Under the pieces are notes generated by a model. The model made no database searches and was not told the DNA's origin. It saw only the letters and a program-made list of their open reading frames with translations. The translations under genes were made by a program, and so were the position numbers. A stretch of DNA of 64,000 bases from Daphnia carinata (Eukaryota > Arthropoda > Branchiopoda > Diplostraca > Daphniidae), in the NCBI RefSeq assembly GCF_022539665.2, contig NC_081336.1:3674221-3738220 (forward strand), given 5' to 3'. Below, piece by piece: positions 11,012 through 23,364 of this stretch. The first letter of the stretch is position 1, and every line of letters starts with the position of its first letter.

Positions 11012-14000
11012 TAAACATAACAGAAGTCGGAACGATTCAGTGCTCAATGATGCATAATGCACGTACCAAAAGGCGTGGTCTTCCTATCGCTTCGCGAATG
11101 TTTGTTCAAATGCTTTTGTTATTTTCTTTTTACTCCTTTCTCCAAAACAAAAAATGCGGGGCCACGTCAAACGTGGAACTCATTTGTTAACTCCATTAGG
11201 AACAGAACAACAAGGACGCTCGTTTATCGGCTGACCGTCGCCTCGCTGGCTGGACAAAAATGCACTCACGATGACGTCAACTAATTGTTGCTAGTTTTGT
11301 TCTTTTTCAAACTCCCGACTGTTGCTATTCCACCCGAGTATATACAAAAGTATATTAGCCTATATATTTTGTTTGAAAATAGCCTTGGACGAGCCCGTCC
11401 GTCTTGTCAGAGGCGTCCCTATTCTTAAGTCTGTTGTTCACAAATGGCGAAATGGCTTAAATCATTGCCGAAGTCCATCTCGCCCTCCTCCCAAATAGAA
11501 ACCGAGAAAAATGAGAACCGTAATCCATGTTTCGAAGGGAGAAACGTGATGTTACATATTCCACGCGTATAGCCGTCAAATGTCGCTCTACATTTGTACA
11601 AATAAAGAGTTTTCAAATTCCAGCCAGAGGCTCCGATGAAAGTTGTTTCGCACATCCTTTCGAAACGAGGCGTGCCAATTTTTTTTTTTTTCTGGCTTCA
11701 CGTTTTGTATTCGATGGGGCCATCGAAATGTCACGATTTACTTCCAAAAGCGAATTACTGGACATGGAAAAGTCTCCAGCTTTAGCCAGAAGAGAAATGG
11801 GGCATGTCAGAATGACAGTGAATAGCTATACTGTATATCTTTTCAAACGATATTGGATTATGGAAGTTGCACATTTCGTTGCTGTGACGTACATATGGTA
11901 AAACAAATCCGAAAGAAATGACGTAACACTTGTATTTCACCGGTTATAATCTTGTTCTAGTATTGGCATTCAGTTTAAAGGGAAGTACAGTGTAAAACAA
12001 AAAGGAAGTTAAAATTTTCTCTTTGCGTTCGTTTCAATTACGTCACCACAATTTGCTAAAAATAGAAAGACAGCTAAGTAAGTTTTGTTAAATAGCCATG
12101 GGAAAAAAATGGCATAGAACTGTGCGAAAGAGAAATCCCGTCATGCTAAAAAATATGATTCGTTCATTATACAATTAGCGTCATGATCATCTGCCGATGC
12201 CATACAGTTCCACCACATTACGATGTTTTTTCAACGTCCGCATTTTACATCCGTAAATTTTGTCTGGCTGCTACACATTATTTTGGTTCCAGGTACTTGT
12301 GAACCGAACTCAATGTCAATGATGATTGTGGATGTGCGCTGGTGCGTGAATAACATCCGAGAATTTTTCCTTTTATTGTTTTTGGCTATTTTTGTTTTGT
12401 TTTTACAAGGGGGAAAATGTGTTGGGTAACAGTCCGGAATTCACGCGGCTGTGGGAATCGTGTCACTACGTGACCGTCAAAATGTAGCACGGTTCAAGCT
12501 GGGTTGAACGCGGCTTGAATAATAAAACCCCGTTTGCCCTTGTCGTAGTTTCATTGGGAAATTCCTGTTAATCTAACAGAACGAGTTACAAGTTTGTTGT
12601 GGGACTCAATAGAGCTATGAGTTTGTTAACAAGCCGATTATAATTCTACAGATCATGCTGGCCCCTATTGCGTACATGCATCCAATCGTAACATCTCGTT
12701 ACAGCCAGCTGACCGTTCATTACAAGACACGCAAAGTTTTTTTTCAGTTAATTATTACAACTATTTTTGGTTATTAAGAAAATTCACACAGATGAAAGCT
12801 AAAAACAACGAAATATGATTGAAGAAAAGATGAATCCCACTTGCGGTTGTTGCCCAGCTGTTTTCTGTAAGAGTGAAATAAATCAGTAGCCGTGTAACAT
12901 CCAATTCTTCCGTAAGATTTCTTTTGCAATGAGCCAGTAGACGACAGGAACCCGAACAAACTCATACACCGTGCAGCAAAACCGCAAAATGTTATTACGT
13001 CTAGACCTGATGCTACAAATGGCACAACGTCATGTCGAAAGAAGAAGGTTTGATGATGTCATCGATTGCGGCAGATGGGCTCTGGAGGACGTCGTTCTTC
13101 TAGACTGAAAAGAAGAAAACGAAAGCATCCGAAGTCTACAGCAACCTATATATATCAAGTTATTTTCACGGGGTTTTTCCTTTCCTTCGTGAATGCCAAT
13201 GTAGAGCGTTGCCATAGATACGACATGCGTCGCACCTGGCTCAAAAGTGGGACAATCGGCTCGAAAAAAAAGTACTCTGATGGCCTCGATCAAAGAGTCA
13301 TACAGTTTTTGTTCGGATGAGAGTAAGAAGCCTCGCCATTAAGCGCATTTTTACTTTTTAAGCAGAACCCTTAAAGCTCTTTACCTCTACTAAAAAAAAA
13401 TTACTCTAAATAAATAGGTGACCTATATTCTTCTAAAAGCACTGCCACTGCTCACCACTGCGTCCGTGGGTTAAGTAAATATAAATAATAAAACGATGTA
13501 GACAATTTGTGAAGAGGATGGCTTCTCGCCCCACCCTAGCCTCCGTCCACGCCTTTCCCGAAGGCCACTCGATTTGTTATTTGAAATGTCGGTCATTTTC
13601 TTTCATAGGTTAAAAAAACAAATAGCTAAAAAGACCTTCTTTATCAAGAGACGATGTTATGTCGTGTTTGCATAACTGGCCGTATTTTGTTCTATACAGA
13701 CACGCTTAATTTTTCGTTTTCCTTTTTCATGTCATACGACAATTGTTGTGACAAAATAGCTCAAATGCGTGTCGTATTGTTTGCTATTCGCCAAGACTCG
13801 CAGTTCTTGCTTTGATTAAAGAAGAAAGAATTAAAGAGACAATCACGAAGAGGAGGTTCGCGTCATTGTGTGATCTGTGAAGCGTTACGTTGTTCTTACG
13901 AAGGATCTACGGTTCTTGTTAAAAACCGTTCTTTTTAACTTGTGTTATGTATACACATGTCAAACATTGCGGTTTTGCGGGTTCGTGTGACGCAACCCAT

Positions 14001-14860
14001 TCACGCGGCATAGCTCGTCCGTTAAAGGCTTGTTTCACATTTTACGAAAAACCTTGAAATTGCAAGGACACCTCTTGAGTGTCATACCGTTTGATTTCTT
14101 TTCTGTGTGTCGGCACGTGATTCCGGGAATCAATAGCCGGAAAGGAGCTTGAACAAAACGTTGTTTTAGAACAGAGACCAAAGTAGAATACACAAATTCG
14201 TTTCCCTCGAATAGCCATCAACCGTGTAAAAAACCCCTGTTATTTCACTTCTTCATGCATGCCCATTTTATTTCTTTAATGAAATGGAATAAAATGTTTT
14301 GAATTGCTGAGAAGCCAACGGATGTCGGGAGAGTGAAGGTGAGCGACGAAATAAAAAGTGAAAGGATAATACGAAAAAAGAGCAAAATAATATTGGCCTA
14401 TTAAAAGTATAGTACGCAGTAAGAACTTCAATCTCATAAACATCAATGCAACAAACAAATGAGGGATATTAAAAATTAAAAAAAAAAAAAAAAGGTGTTT
14501 GCTGAAATAGTTCCAAAAGATCTTTAATTGCCCAACGTATACATATAGAAATGAAGCTCAACAAAAGGTGACGAAGACCGTAACAAACGCATAATGGGAG
14601 GAGGTCGTCTATGAGAAGGAGATGAAAAAGGAGAGTGTTACCACCCAGCAGGTAGGCAAATCGTAAAACTTGAACGCGGGAGGTGTGCCAGGTAGTTTTA
14701 AATCGAATCTGGTGTGTATAGAGAACGTTGTTTTTTCTTGTTGGGTTTTCCTTTTTCATTTTTTATTATGAGATGTTATTACCTGCCGAACAGAATTGCT
14801 ATAGTCTTCGGTTGGATGACGCCCTCACCCCGCCCTAATTTCTTCTTAACACTATAGGCA
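11012..14860. other. intergenic region, no gene seen
   Basis: About 3.8 kb with only scattered short open frames, homopolymer runs (T-runs near 11680, an A-run near 14480) and no splice-supported exon. The overlapping opposite-strand open frames at 13030-13320 share no similarity with any family I recognise. Confidence 0.45.
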
Positions 14861-14867
14861 AAACGAG

Positions 14868-14907
14868 TATAAATAAGGACCTAGGACAAGCTGGAGAATG
14901 CATCAGT
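14868..14907 (+). promoter_or_regulatory. core promoter of cuticle gene 14967-15846
   Basis: TATAAATA at 14868-14875 and TCAGT at 14903-14907, 35 bases apart. Confidence 0.7.
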
Positions 14908-14966
14908 GTTTTCACATTTCTTGGACGATAGCAAACACTAGCAAAATCTCCCTCTTCTAACCAACA

Positions 14967-15846
14967 ATGAAAGTGAGTTGCATTTTCAAATGCATCGTGT
15001 GTTATTTGCATTACACGGTACAGGTACAACCCTGAAAAATTGGATAAATTCATTTACTCTTTCCCGAATTCAGCAGTTCGTCATCATCGCCGCGTTGGTA
15101 GCCCTCGCCCTGGCCTCTGATCGCCCTTACTACCCCAAACCAGCTTATCCCGCAGCTGATGGATACGACTACGTATGTAACATTCTCAATATTCAATCTC
15201 ATATTTATATAAAATATCAATCAAAATTGCCGCCCCCCCATCGAAGGCTCCGATGCCGTACAGTTTCGATTGGGCCGTGCTGGATCAGGCAAGTTACAAC
15301 GACTTCGGACACAAGGAGACAAGCGATGGCAAAGTAGTGACTGGAACGTACTACGTCGTGCTCCCGGACGGCAGGCGACAAGTGGTCACGTACAAAGCTG
15401 ATGATTACGGTTACGTGGCCGACGTCAAGTACGAAGGAGAGGCCTCATATCCTGAATACAAACCATCTTATCCAGCCTACCCCAAGCCCGCGTATGCCCC
15501 TCCAGCTTACCCCAAGCCCACTTATGCTGCTCCGGCCTACCCCAAGCCAACATACGCTCCACCGGCATACCCAAAAGCTTCTTACCCGAGCTACCCTAGA
15601 CCTTCTTACCCAACTTATCCTCGCCCAGCTTACCCTAGCTATCCTCGTCCATCGTACCCATCGTACCCTAAGCCAAGCTACCCCGTTTCGACTACCACGG
15701 AGGCTGTAACTGAAACTGCCGCTCCTGTTCTTAAGGAAGCTGAGGAAGCAGTTGAAGCTGTTGCTGTTACTGAAGCTGTCAGCGAAGCCGCTGTCGCTGT
15801 TGCGGAACCTATTGCCGAACCGGAGACATCAACGGATGCCGTTTAA
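14967..15846 (+). CDS. R&R cuticular protein with YP repeats and acidic tail
   Basis: About 233 residues. Exons are 14967-14972 (ATG AAA), 15077-15172 and 15247-15846. Exon 2 encodes FVIIAALVALALAS plus the short YYPKPAYPAADGYDY linker. Exon 3 opens APMPYSFDWAVLDQASYNDF and has the R&R core (GTYYVVLPDGRRQVVTYKA, DDYGYVADV). YPKPAYAPPAYPKPTY-type repeats follow, then YPSYPRPSY units and an acidic tail alternating Glu, Ala and Val that ends TSTDAV. It is a close paralogue of 5438-6325(-). The tail type also matches the giant neighbour 16724-20057, so these three form one subfamily. AATAAA at 15915-15920 is a well-placed poly(A) signal. Confidence 0.9.
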
Positions 15847-15920
15847 ATCATCCCAAATCGAATAATATGTGAAGAAAATTTAAATGCCTTTCCACACATT
15901 ATATATGTAATTTAAATAAA

Positions 15921-16634
15921 GCTGATTTCATTGTGTTTACTCAAATAAAAGCTATTTTAATCAAATCACATTTGTTCTCACATCAAGCGGTGTTCTACTA
16001 TACGTTTGTAGGGATACACAGTTCAAAACTGAGATTCCCATTCGTGTAAAATAACAAGCATATCAAACAATAGCACGAAGGCAGCAAAACACTGAACTAA
16101 AAACTACGCAGGTTCCAGGAAATGAAGACTGGAACTACGACGGCAAACCAACAAGTGCGCGTGGGTCAAATAGATTGATTGCGTGACCCATAAACGTTCT
16201 ACTTCTACGCCTGAAGTGCTGTGTCCAAAAGCTGGAGCGATCGACATGAATCAATCGGAATAGACAAAATAAAATGGAAGGGCTTTTCAAGTTTAATCTC
16301 ACATGGAAATTGCGGAGCTGAAAGAAAATAATCCAACATCCAGTCAAGAGGGAGGGAAACAAAGCTTGGGCAGTCTATACTCATCTAGACGGCAATAAAA
16401 AGTCGATCTAAAGAAAGAAACGGTTAGACAAATGATGAGGGGAAAGAGGTTAAGGTGGATGAGAGAAAAAGAAAGTGAGGGTTTTCCTAACAATTTCACC
16501 CAGCTCTCCGAATAGGAAATAAGAAGTCCATGTTAGGGTAAAAAAGGTATACTTGCTATAACGATGCAAGATATGTATACGCAAATGGCCACTCCGCCCA
16601 TTGCGGCGTTTTGCCACTACGTGCCCGGATCACG
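15921..16634. other. intergenic spacer, no gene seen
   Basis: Spacer between two plus-strand cuticle genes of the acidic-tail subfamily. A second AATAAA lies near 15945. No coding exon or repeat noticed. Confidence 0.45.
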
Positions 16635-16673
16635 TATAAAAAGAGAACTCACTCCGCTAGAGATCCCATCAGT
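16635..16673 (+). promoter_or_regulatory. core promoter of giant cuticle gene 16724-20057
   Basis: TATAAAAA at 16635-16642 and TCAGT at 16669-16673, 34 bases apart, directly upstream of the ATG micro-exon. Confidence 0.7.
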
Positions 16674-16723
16674 GCGTTTACATCTGTGTTCGATCGCACC
16701 CACCGCATTTCCTCTTAGCCACC

Positions 16724-19700
16724 ATGAAAGTGAGTAGAGTTCAAATGATGTGCAATAAAAAAAAAAAGAGGATTGCATTTAATTTTGGTTCTTTTTTCTG
16801 TTTCACAGTTCATCGTTATCGCTGCTTTGGCAGCTGTTGCTTTGGCTTCTGAAAAGCCATATTACTCGAAGCCATCGTATTCACCTATGACTTACCACCG
16901 TAAGCCGAACATTCGAGCGTCGGACTACAAGAGTACGGCCTATACACCAACCTATGTGAGGTCTAACGATTCCGTAAGTTTTAAAAAAGAAAATGAATGA
17001 GTTTTGATGTAACAATAAGAGTTCACTTGGATGTATTTGACGATTGCAGCCGGCATCGTACAGCTTTGAGTATACCGTTTTGGACGATGAGACTTCAAAC
17101 AATTATGGACACAAGGAGACTAGTAACGGCCAAGGAGTTGATGGAGCCTATTACGTTGCGCTACCTGATAAGCGCACTCAGATCGTCACATACAAAGCAG
17201 ATAGTGACGGCTACGTGGCTAACGTTAAATACGAAGGAAAGGACAAACCTTTCGGGTTCAAATACGCCAAGTCGGCCAACTCAAAGCCCAAATATGCTTT
17301 CCCAACAAACTTTAAATCTTCCTACACTGCCCCGGCCTACCCGAAAGCCTCCTTCACCGAGCCTAAGACTAACTACGCTCCGTCGACTTACCCTGAAACA
17401 GCTGATGCAGAGCCGTCCTACCCCCAGCCAACCTATGTCCCATCGGTTTATCCGAAAGAAGCCAATCCAGAACCATCTTACAACAATCCTACCTACGCTC
17501 CATCGACTTATCCTAAAGCGGCTGATCTAGAGCAAACGTACGCCGGGCCTATCTATGACCTACCGGTTCATTCGAAGGAAGCCAATTCTACCTACGCTCC
17601 GTCGACTTACCCTATAGCGGCAGATTCACAGCCATCTTACTCCGAGCCAACCTATGTCCCATCTGTTTACTCGAAAAGGCGAATCCAGAACCATCTTACC
17701 CCAGGACTACCTACACTCCATCGACTTACTCTAAAGCAGCCGATTCAGAACCATCTTATCCCGAGCCTTCCTATGCACCAACGACTTACCCTAAAGCGGT
17801 TGACTCAGAGCCATCTTACTCCAAGCCAACCTATGCCCCATCTGATTACTCGAAAGCGGCGAATGCAGAACCATCTTATCCCAGGCCTACCTACGCTTCG
17901 TCGACTTACTTTAAAGCAGCCAACCCAGAACTATCTTACTCCAAGCCTACCTACACTCCATCCACTGACTCTAAGGTAGTCGGCGCAGAGCCATCTTACT
18001 CCAAGCCGTCCTATGCCTCATCAACTTACTTTAAAGCAGCCGACCCAGAACCATCTTATCCCGAGCCTTCCTATGCCCCATCGGCTTACCCCAAAGCAGC
18101 TGATTCAGAGCCATCTTACTCCAAGCCGTCCTATGCCTCATCGACTTACTTTAAAGCAGCCGACCCAGAACCATCTTATCCCGAGCCTTCCTATGCCCCA
18201 TCGACTTACCCTAAAGCGGCTGATTCAGAGCCATCTTATTCCAAGCCAACCTATGCCCCATCTGTTTACTCGAAAGCGGCCAATCCTGAACCGTCTTACC
18301 CCAGGCCTACTTACACTTCATCGACTTACTTTAAAGCAGCCAATCCAGAACCCTCTTACCCCAAGCCTACCTACGGTTCATCGACTTACCCTGACACAGC
18401 CGATGCAGAGCCATCCTACGCCGAACCTACCAATACCCCACCGGCTTACTCGAAAGCGGCCGATGCAGAGCCATCTTACCCCAAGCCTACCTATGCCCCA
18501 CCGACGGATCCTAAGGCAGCCTATTCGGAGCCATCTTACTCTAGGCCTACCTATACACCAACAGTTTATCCTAAAGCTGCCTACACAGAAAAATCTTATT
18601 CCAGGCCGACTTACGCACCTCCGGCTTACCACAGAATAGCCCATCCACAACCATCTTACCCCAAGCCTACCTACGCTCCACCGACGTATGCCAAGGCAAC
18701 CGATGCAGAGCCATCCTACCCCAAGCCTACCTACGATCCATCGGTTTACCCGAAAGAATCCAATCCAGAACCATCTTATCCGAAGCCTACCCACGCTCCA
18801 TCGACTTATCCTAAAGCGGTCAATTCAGAATCATCGTACCCCAATCCAGAACCATCTTACCCCAAGTCTACCTACCCTCCATCGACTCACTCTAAAGATC
18901 CCCATCGAGCACCTTCCTACCCTAAGCCTACCTATGCTCCACCGGCATACCCTAAAGCGGCCTACCCAGAACCATCTTACTCCAAGCCTACCTATGCGCC
19001 ACCAGCTCACCCTAAAGTGGCATACCCAGAACCGTTTTACTCCAAACCGATTTACACCCCACCAGTCTACCCTAGACCTTCTTACACTCCTCCAGCCTAT
19101 CCGAAAGTTTCCTACCCAGACCCATCTTACCCAAAACCTACCTATGCTCCGCCGACTTACCATAAAGCGTCCACCACAGAGAAATCTTACCCTAAGCCTA
19201 CTAACGCTCCACGCGTTTATCCTAAACATTTCAACCTTAAGCTCGCTTATCCAGTTAATGTCAAACTCGCCACCCTTCCAAAATACAAGCCTTCTTCTCC
19301 TGCCTACCCTGCTCCAGCTTACCCCACGTACTCTCTTCCTTCTTACCCATTGCATCCGAAGCCAAGCTACCCTGTTCCAGCTACTATTGAAGGGGAAACT
19401 AAACCTGTCGTAGAAGTTGAACAGCAACAGGCCGATGTGTTCGATTTGGTTGAACCTACTCCCGATATTTCGGTTGAGGCTGTTGAACCGGTTGATGAAG
19501 ACGTTGCTCCGGTAGCTGCCGAACCCTTTGCCGAAGACATTGCATCAGTGGCAGATCAACCGCTAGCTGAAGACATTACGTCAGTAGCTGCTGAAGCCAT
19601 CGCCACAGAAGCCCCTGAACCTGTTGCTGAAGATGTTGTCCCAATAGCTGAAGAACCGGTGGCTGAAGATCTTACGTCAGAAGCCGTCACACCGGATGTT

Positions 19701-20057
19701 GAAGGCATTGCCCCAGTAGTTGCTGAACCATGTGATGAAGGTGTTATCCCAGTCGTTGCTGTACCTGTTGCTGAAAACACTGGCGCAGTAGCAATTGAAC
19801 CTATTGCTGAAAACATTGCCCAGGTTGCTGAAGCCATTATCCCAATAGCTGCTGAACCTGTTGTTGAAGACATTATCGCAGTAACTACCGAACTGTTTGT
19901 TGAAATCGTTGGGTCGGTAGCTACTGAGTCGGCTACGGAAGATGTCGTGCCAACAGCCACCGATGAGGTCATCACTGATGTCGTGACAACTGAGGTAGCA
20001 GTTGAGCCAACAACTGATACAGATGTTGTGACCACCACGGCTGTTGAAATCCTTTAA
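16724..20057 (+). CDS. giant repeat-rich R&R cuticular protein with one frameshift
   Basis: Exons are 16724-16729 (ATG AAA), 16809-16973 and 17050-20057. Exon 2 encodes the signal core FIVIAALAAVALAS and a 40-residue linker. Exon 3 starts PASYSFEYTVLDDETSNNYG, so the usual Met-Pro before YSF is replaced. It has an R&R core with LPDKRTQIVTYKA and DSDGYVANV. About 30 copies of a 20-residue (60-bp) repeat of the form EPSYPKPTYAPSTYPKAAD follow, then YP-rich repeats. The end is about 200 residues of acidic Ala/Val/Glu/Pro repeats (AEPVAEDI-like). At about 17677-17679 the frame breaks: compared with sister repeats (TCGAAAGCGGCGAAT) the site reads TCGAAAAGGCGAAT, one base short. Upstream, the frame runs to a stop at 17977-17979. 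Downstream the correct repeat frame is open without a stop from 17679 to 20057. This is either a recent one-base deletion, truncating the protein, or a sequencing or assembly error. Intact length would be about 1060 residues. Confidence 0.8.
17401..19200 (+). repeat. 60-bp tandem coding repeat (about 30 copies)
   Basis: Each unit is 60 bases and encodes 20 residues of the form EPSYxKPTYAPSTYxKAAD. Units are diverged but keep period and codon phase. The exceptions are the one-base loss near 17678 and a partial-unit insertion near 18838-18860. Larger blocks of two to three units recur (for example around 18000-18230), indicating higher-order duplication. Confidence 0.85.
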
Positions 20058-23000
20058 ATTATGGATGCAGATCTTCAATGTGTGCGACAACAGCCGTGCA
20101 CTCACAATTTATTTATAAAGATAACAAGTTTTTCTAATTGTTCTTATAATTATACTAACCACCGCTTTGCCAATACAATTAAAATTATCTATAGTTTTAC
20201 TCGAATTGGGACAATTCTTATCGACTATCATACAGTGAAAGCAATAGATCTATTGGTAGTCTAATGTTGAAAGAAGAAGATACTCACCTTATTACTTAAG
20301 CACTCCATTGCTTTAACTTTAGGTCACCAGGTTTCTCTCATTAGGAAAAGAGTAAAATCTATTTCCTTCATATGACTCTCCTTTCGCTATTAAGGGCAGG
20401 AAATGGAGAATTCCAGGAGCTTTCACCGCAAGTCCTGCACTATATGGGATTAAAGAGAAGTCCAAATTATTCCACTGGGGAAAGTATAGATTGATGTCAC
20501 TTCTTCCTACACGTCTTTTTAGCTAAAAAGTGGAGTAACATCGATGTATACTAAGGTTTAAGGTTCTTTTGATCAGTATCTCCTTCTTGTACAATGGAAC
20601 TTTCTCCAGTTCAAGTTTGGATTAACCTATTGTGCAACTCAAACGTTATTACGTGAACAGAAAATAATGCCAGGGAAAAAGTTATAGTCATCGAGCGATG
20701 ATTTGATGTCATTCGCACAAAATTAGTTAATGAAATGATGGAGCTTTTGTCAATGTGTGCTTGCCTCCACAAGTGTTCCAGTTCGCAATCATTGTTGATG
20801 ACTGCCTTTGACTCAGAGAAAGCCGGAGATTCATTTCATTGCAAGTATTTTCCTTTTTTCCTTTAAAATATCCTTTTTTTTTCTAGGTCAGTGTTTTAAA
20901 CCGCTTGTTAAATGGTTATACATTTCTCGCGTCTAATGGCAAGGCCAGATTTCTCCTGTTTTTAAATATTTCTTATGGTACGTTGGCCTTGCATTTTATA
21001 TCCATGATCTTTACAGGCATGGCAAGTTCAGGAGACATTGGAATGCACACGTTAAAACATCAATCTTTAACGCGTAAAAACCATCCATGCTAAGAGGATT
21101 TACACTATAGGTTAGACGTTAAGATACATGACAAAATCATAGCAGAAGCTAATGGAACCAGTTAACCTACATTCCGCACGTAATGTAGTGAACTACAATG
21201 TGAAATCACGGGGTACAGTATACAGGTATCATTCGTTTAACGTGATTAGCAAAGATCGACATAATTCAATAGCATTTTGCCTTCAACGGATGCCCAAACC
21301 ATATATGTTTAAACAGTTTAAAATTTGATCAGAGAACTACACAAACAATTCGCATCTCTAATTTTCTTTTAGCTTACCTTTGGGATAACGTCTCTCAAGA
21401 AGAGTAAGCTTATTATGATGGCGTTGGAATTAACGGTAATGTACGAAATTTGATCCAAATTTCGATTTCAAGTTTTGTTCTACTTCTCTCGTTCTTTTGC
21501 TTTCCTATGTCAACTTGGTGTTGTCCGGCAGGACGTCTGGTTCGTCGAAAGCGTCAATACGGTATGTGTCTTTCCATACGAATCTCAATTGCAAAGTTAC
21601 AAACGTAAAAAGAAAAATAGGTTGGGCACAAGCGCTTTAATTGCATAGTGGGAATGTTGATGCGGGGAAACTAAGCCTAGCAGCATTGTTTGTACAAGCT
21701 CACGCAATTTATCGTTCGCTCTAATTGAAGCTATTAGTTTATAGAAATCGGTTAACTAGAGTACCCATTCAAGCTCGTGAATTAACGCTTAAATCCCGTT
21801 TAACTATCAATGGCCAGCGGTTGTACACACTGCAAATGAAACAAAATTGATAGTACGCCAATCCCAATGACTCCGGGAACAAATAAGAACAAGTTATAAA
21901 AACATGGAATCAAAACTAGTGATTAGATATTGAAGATCTGCTTTTAATAACCGTATCGAAGTAAGTTTCTTTTGATTTTGATCTATAATGTTAAATCAAC
22001 TGTAACTGAAAATGATGGTGGCAAGGAATCGCCCTTGGTGGCTTAGTTCCCAGTGTCCATATTACGAAATCGAATGTATTTCGGAAAAATTCCAACCTTG
22101 GATCCAACAACAATAGAGCCGCCCCACGAAAACAAAACGTTTCCATTCCTATGTAGGGTTCAAATTTGTCTTCCGATCCCTTTTACGAATGGGCCGCGCT
22201 TGTACGAAATCGTTAGCACAATGTATCGTCCGCCAAAATTGACTACCTCTTTGACCTTGTCTACCGTTTCTAGACGATAAACTAGGGTAACGGTTGTCGG
22301 CCTTGCACCATCTGTCACGGCAAATTGTAGGAAAATAACAAGTAGTTCCAACTAAACAGGACGTCAATTGTTGTAAATTCCCAAAGTAATCTAATCCGTC
22401 TCCTTCCCACCGTTGATTGCCTTCTAGTTTGTTTCCATAACGAATCTAACTGGTTTAAGTGGCAAACATGCAAGACAAATGAATCCATGTCTAATCTTAC
22501 TTAACAAAAAAAAAAAAACAGTTGACAAACGTGACAATTTACACAGGTGACAAACGTGTCCTTGAATTGACATTTCTTAATCGCGGTACAGCAATTTGTC
22601 TTCGCGCGATTTTAGATTTGCCTATAGACATTGTCGTCACGCTTCACGACTAGCAATTCATTTATATGTAAATCAAATGCTTCCTTTTACTATATAGTGC
22701 AGCAAGTTGATGAAGAAAAAAAAACTTGCAACCTTAACTAAGAATGTTGTACAACATGAATTGTAGGTGAATAGCCCAAGGCCAGTTTGCGGTAATGATT
22801 TAATCACCAAACGATCGTAAAAAAAGATAAACGTTTTTCCCTCATAACGACCGAAGGAAAACAGAAAAAGACCTATTCTTATGTGTGACGGAATATCGGA
22901 AGATTGGACACCCACTTTCGTGAAATTGTTGTTGGAATTCCTCATCGATGTATTCCAATAGCACAACAAAGAAAAATTTCGTTTGGGTGGCGAACAACGT

Positions 23001-23280
23001 GATTCAAGAACACAGCGGACCAAACAATTAAAGAGCCGGGGGAAAGTGAAAGGACCTGAGATTTTTCGGCATTGCCGCAGCTATGGCCGCTTTCGTATGT
23101 ACTCTAACAAGCTCACGATTGTGTAGACGATGGTGGAGAAACCAATACGAGACCCAACCCCGAAGTGATAGTCATTCTTTTTTTTTTTTTTTGAAGGAAT
23201 TATAGTCGTTACTTACACGTATCGTACGGGAAATGGAAAAGTGGGGTTCAGCAAGAAAATTATGTGTTGCAGCCTTGAAT
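20058..23280. other. intergenic region, no confident gene
   Basis: About 3.2 kb. A weak ATTAAA (20178-20183) may serve as poly(A) signal for the giant cuticle gene. A minus-strand open stretch around 22160-22367 has no splice partner or recognisable domain and was not called. Near 22524-22560 the word TGACAAACGTG occurs twice. Otherwise nothing recognised. Confidence 0.4.
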
Positions 23281-23288
23281 TTGGGTGG

Positions 23289-23327
23289 TATATAAAGACC
23301 AGGTGTCGACCAAGTTTATTCATCAGT
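23289..23327 (+). promoter_or_regulatory. core promoter of cuticle gene 23365-24472
   Basis: TATATAAA at 23289-23296 and TCAGT at 23323-23327, 34 bases apart. Confidence 0.7.
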
Positions 23328-23364
23328 TCCATTCCAAGAACAGAACAGCCTTCCTCTCCTCAAC

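Noticed and set aside
13030-13320. Overlapping open frames on both strands
   Set aside because: No family similarity and no splice or promoter support on either strand.
17670-17685. Programmed -1 frameshift site in the giant cuticle gene
   Set aside because: The local sequence TCG AAA AGG C does not form an X XXY YYZ slippery heptamer in the incoming frame. Comparison with sister repeats is explained more simply by a lost base.
18378-19427. Minus-strand and alternative-frame open frames across the 60-bp repeats
   Set aside because: A 60-base period keeps all frames open together. The products are Trp/Arg/Gly or Leu/Thr/Pro repeats with no domain.
22149-22367. Minus-strand open frame with a hydrophobic start
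   Set aside because: No recognisable domain or splice partner; an in-frame stop interrupts the longer reading.
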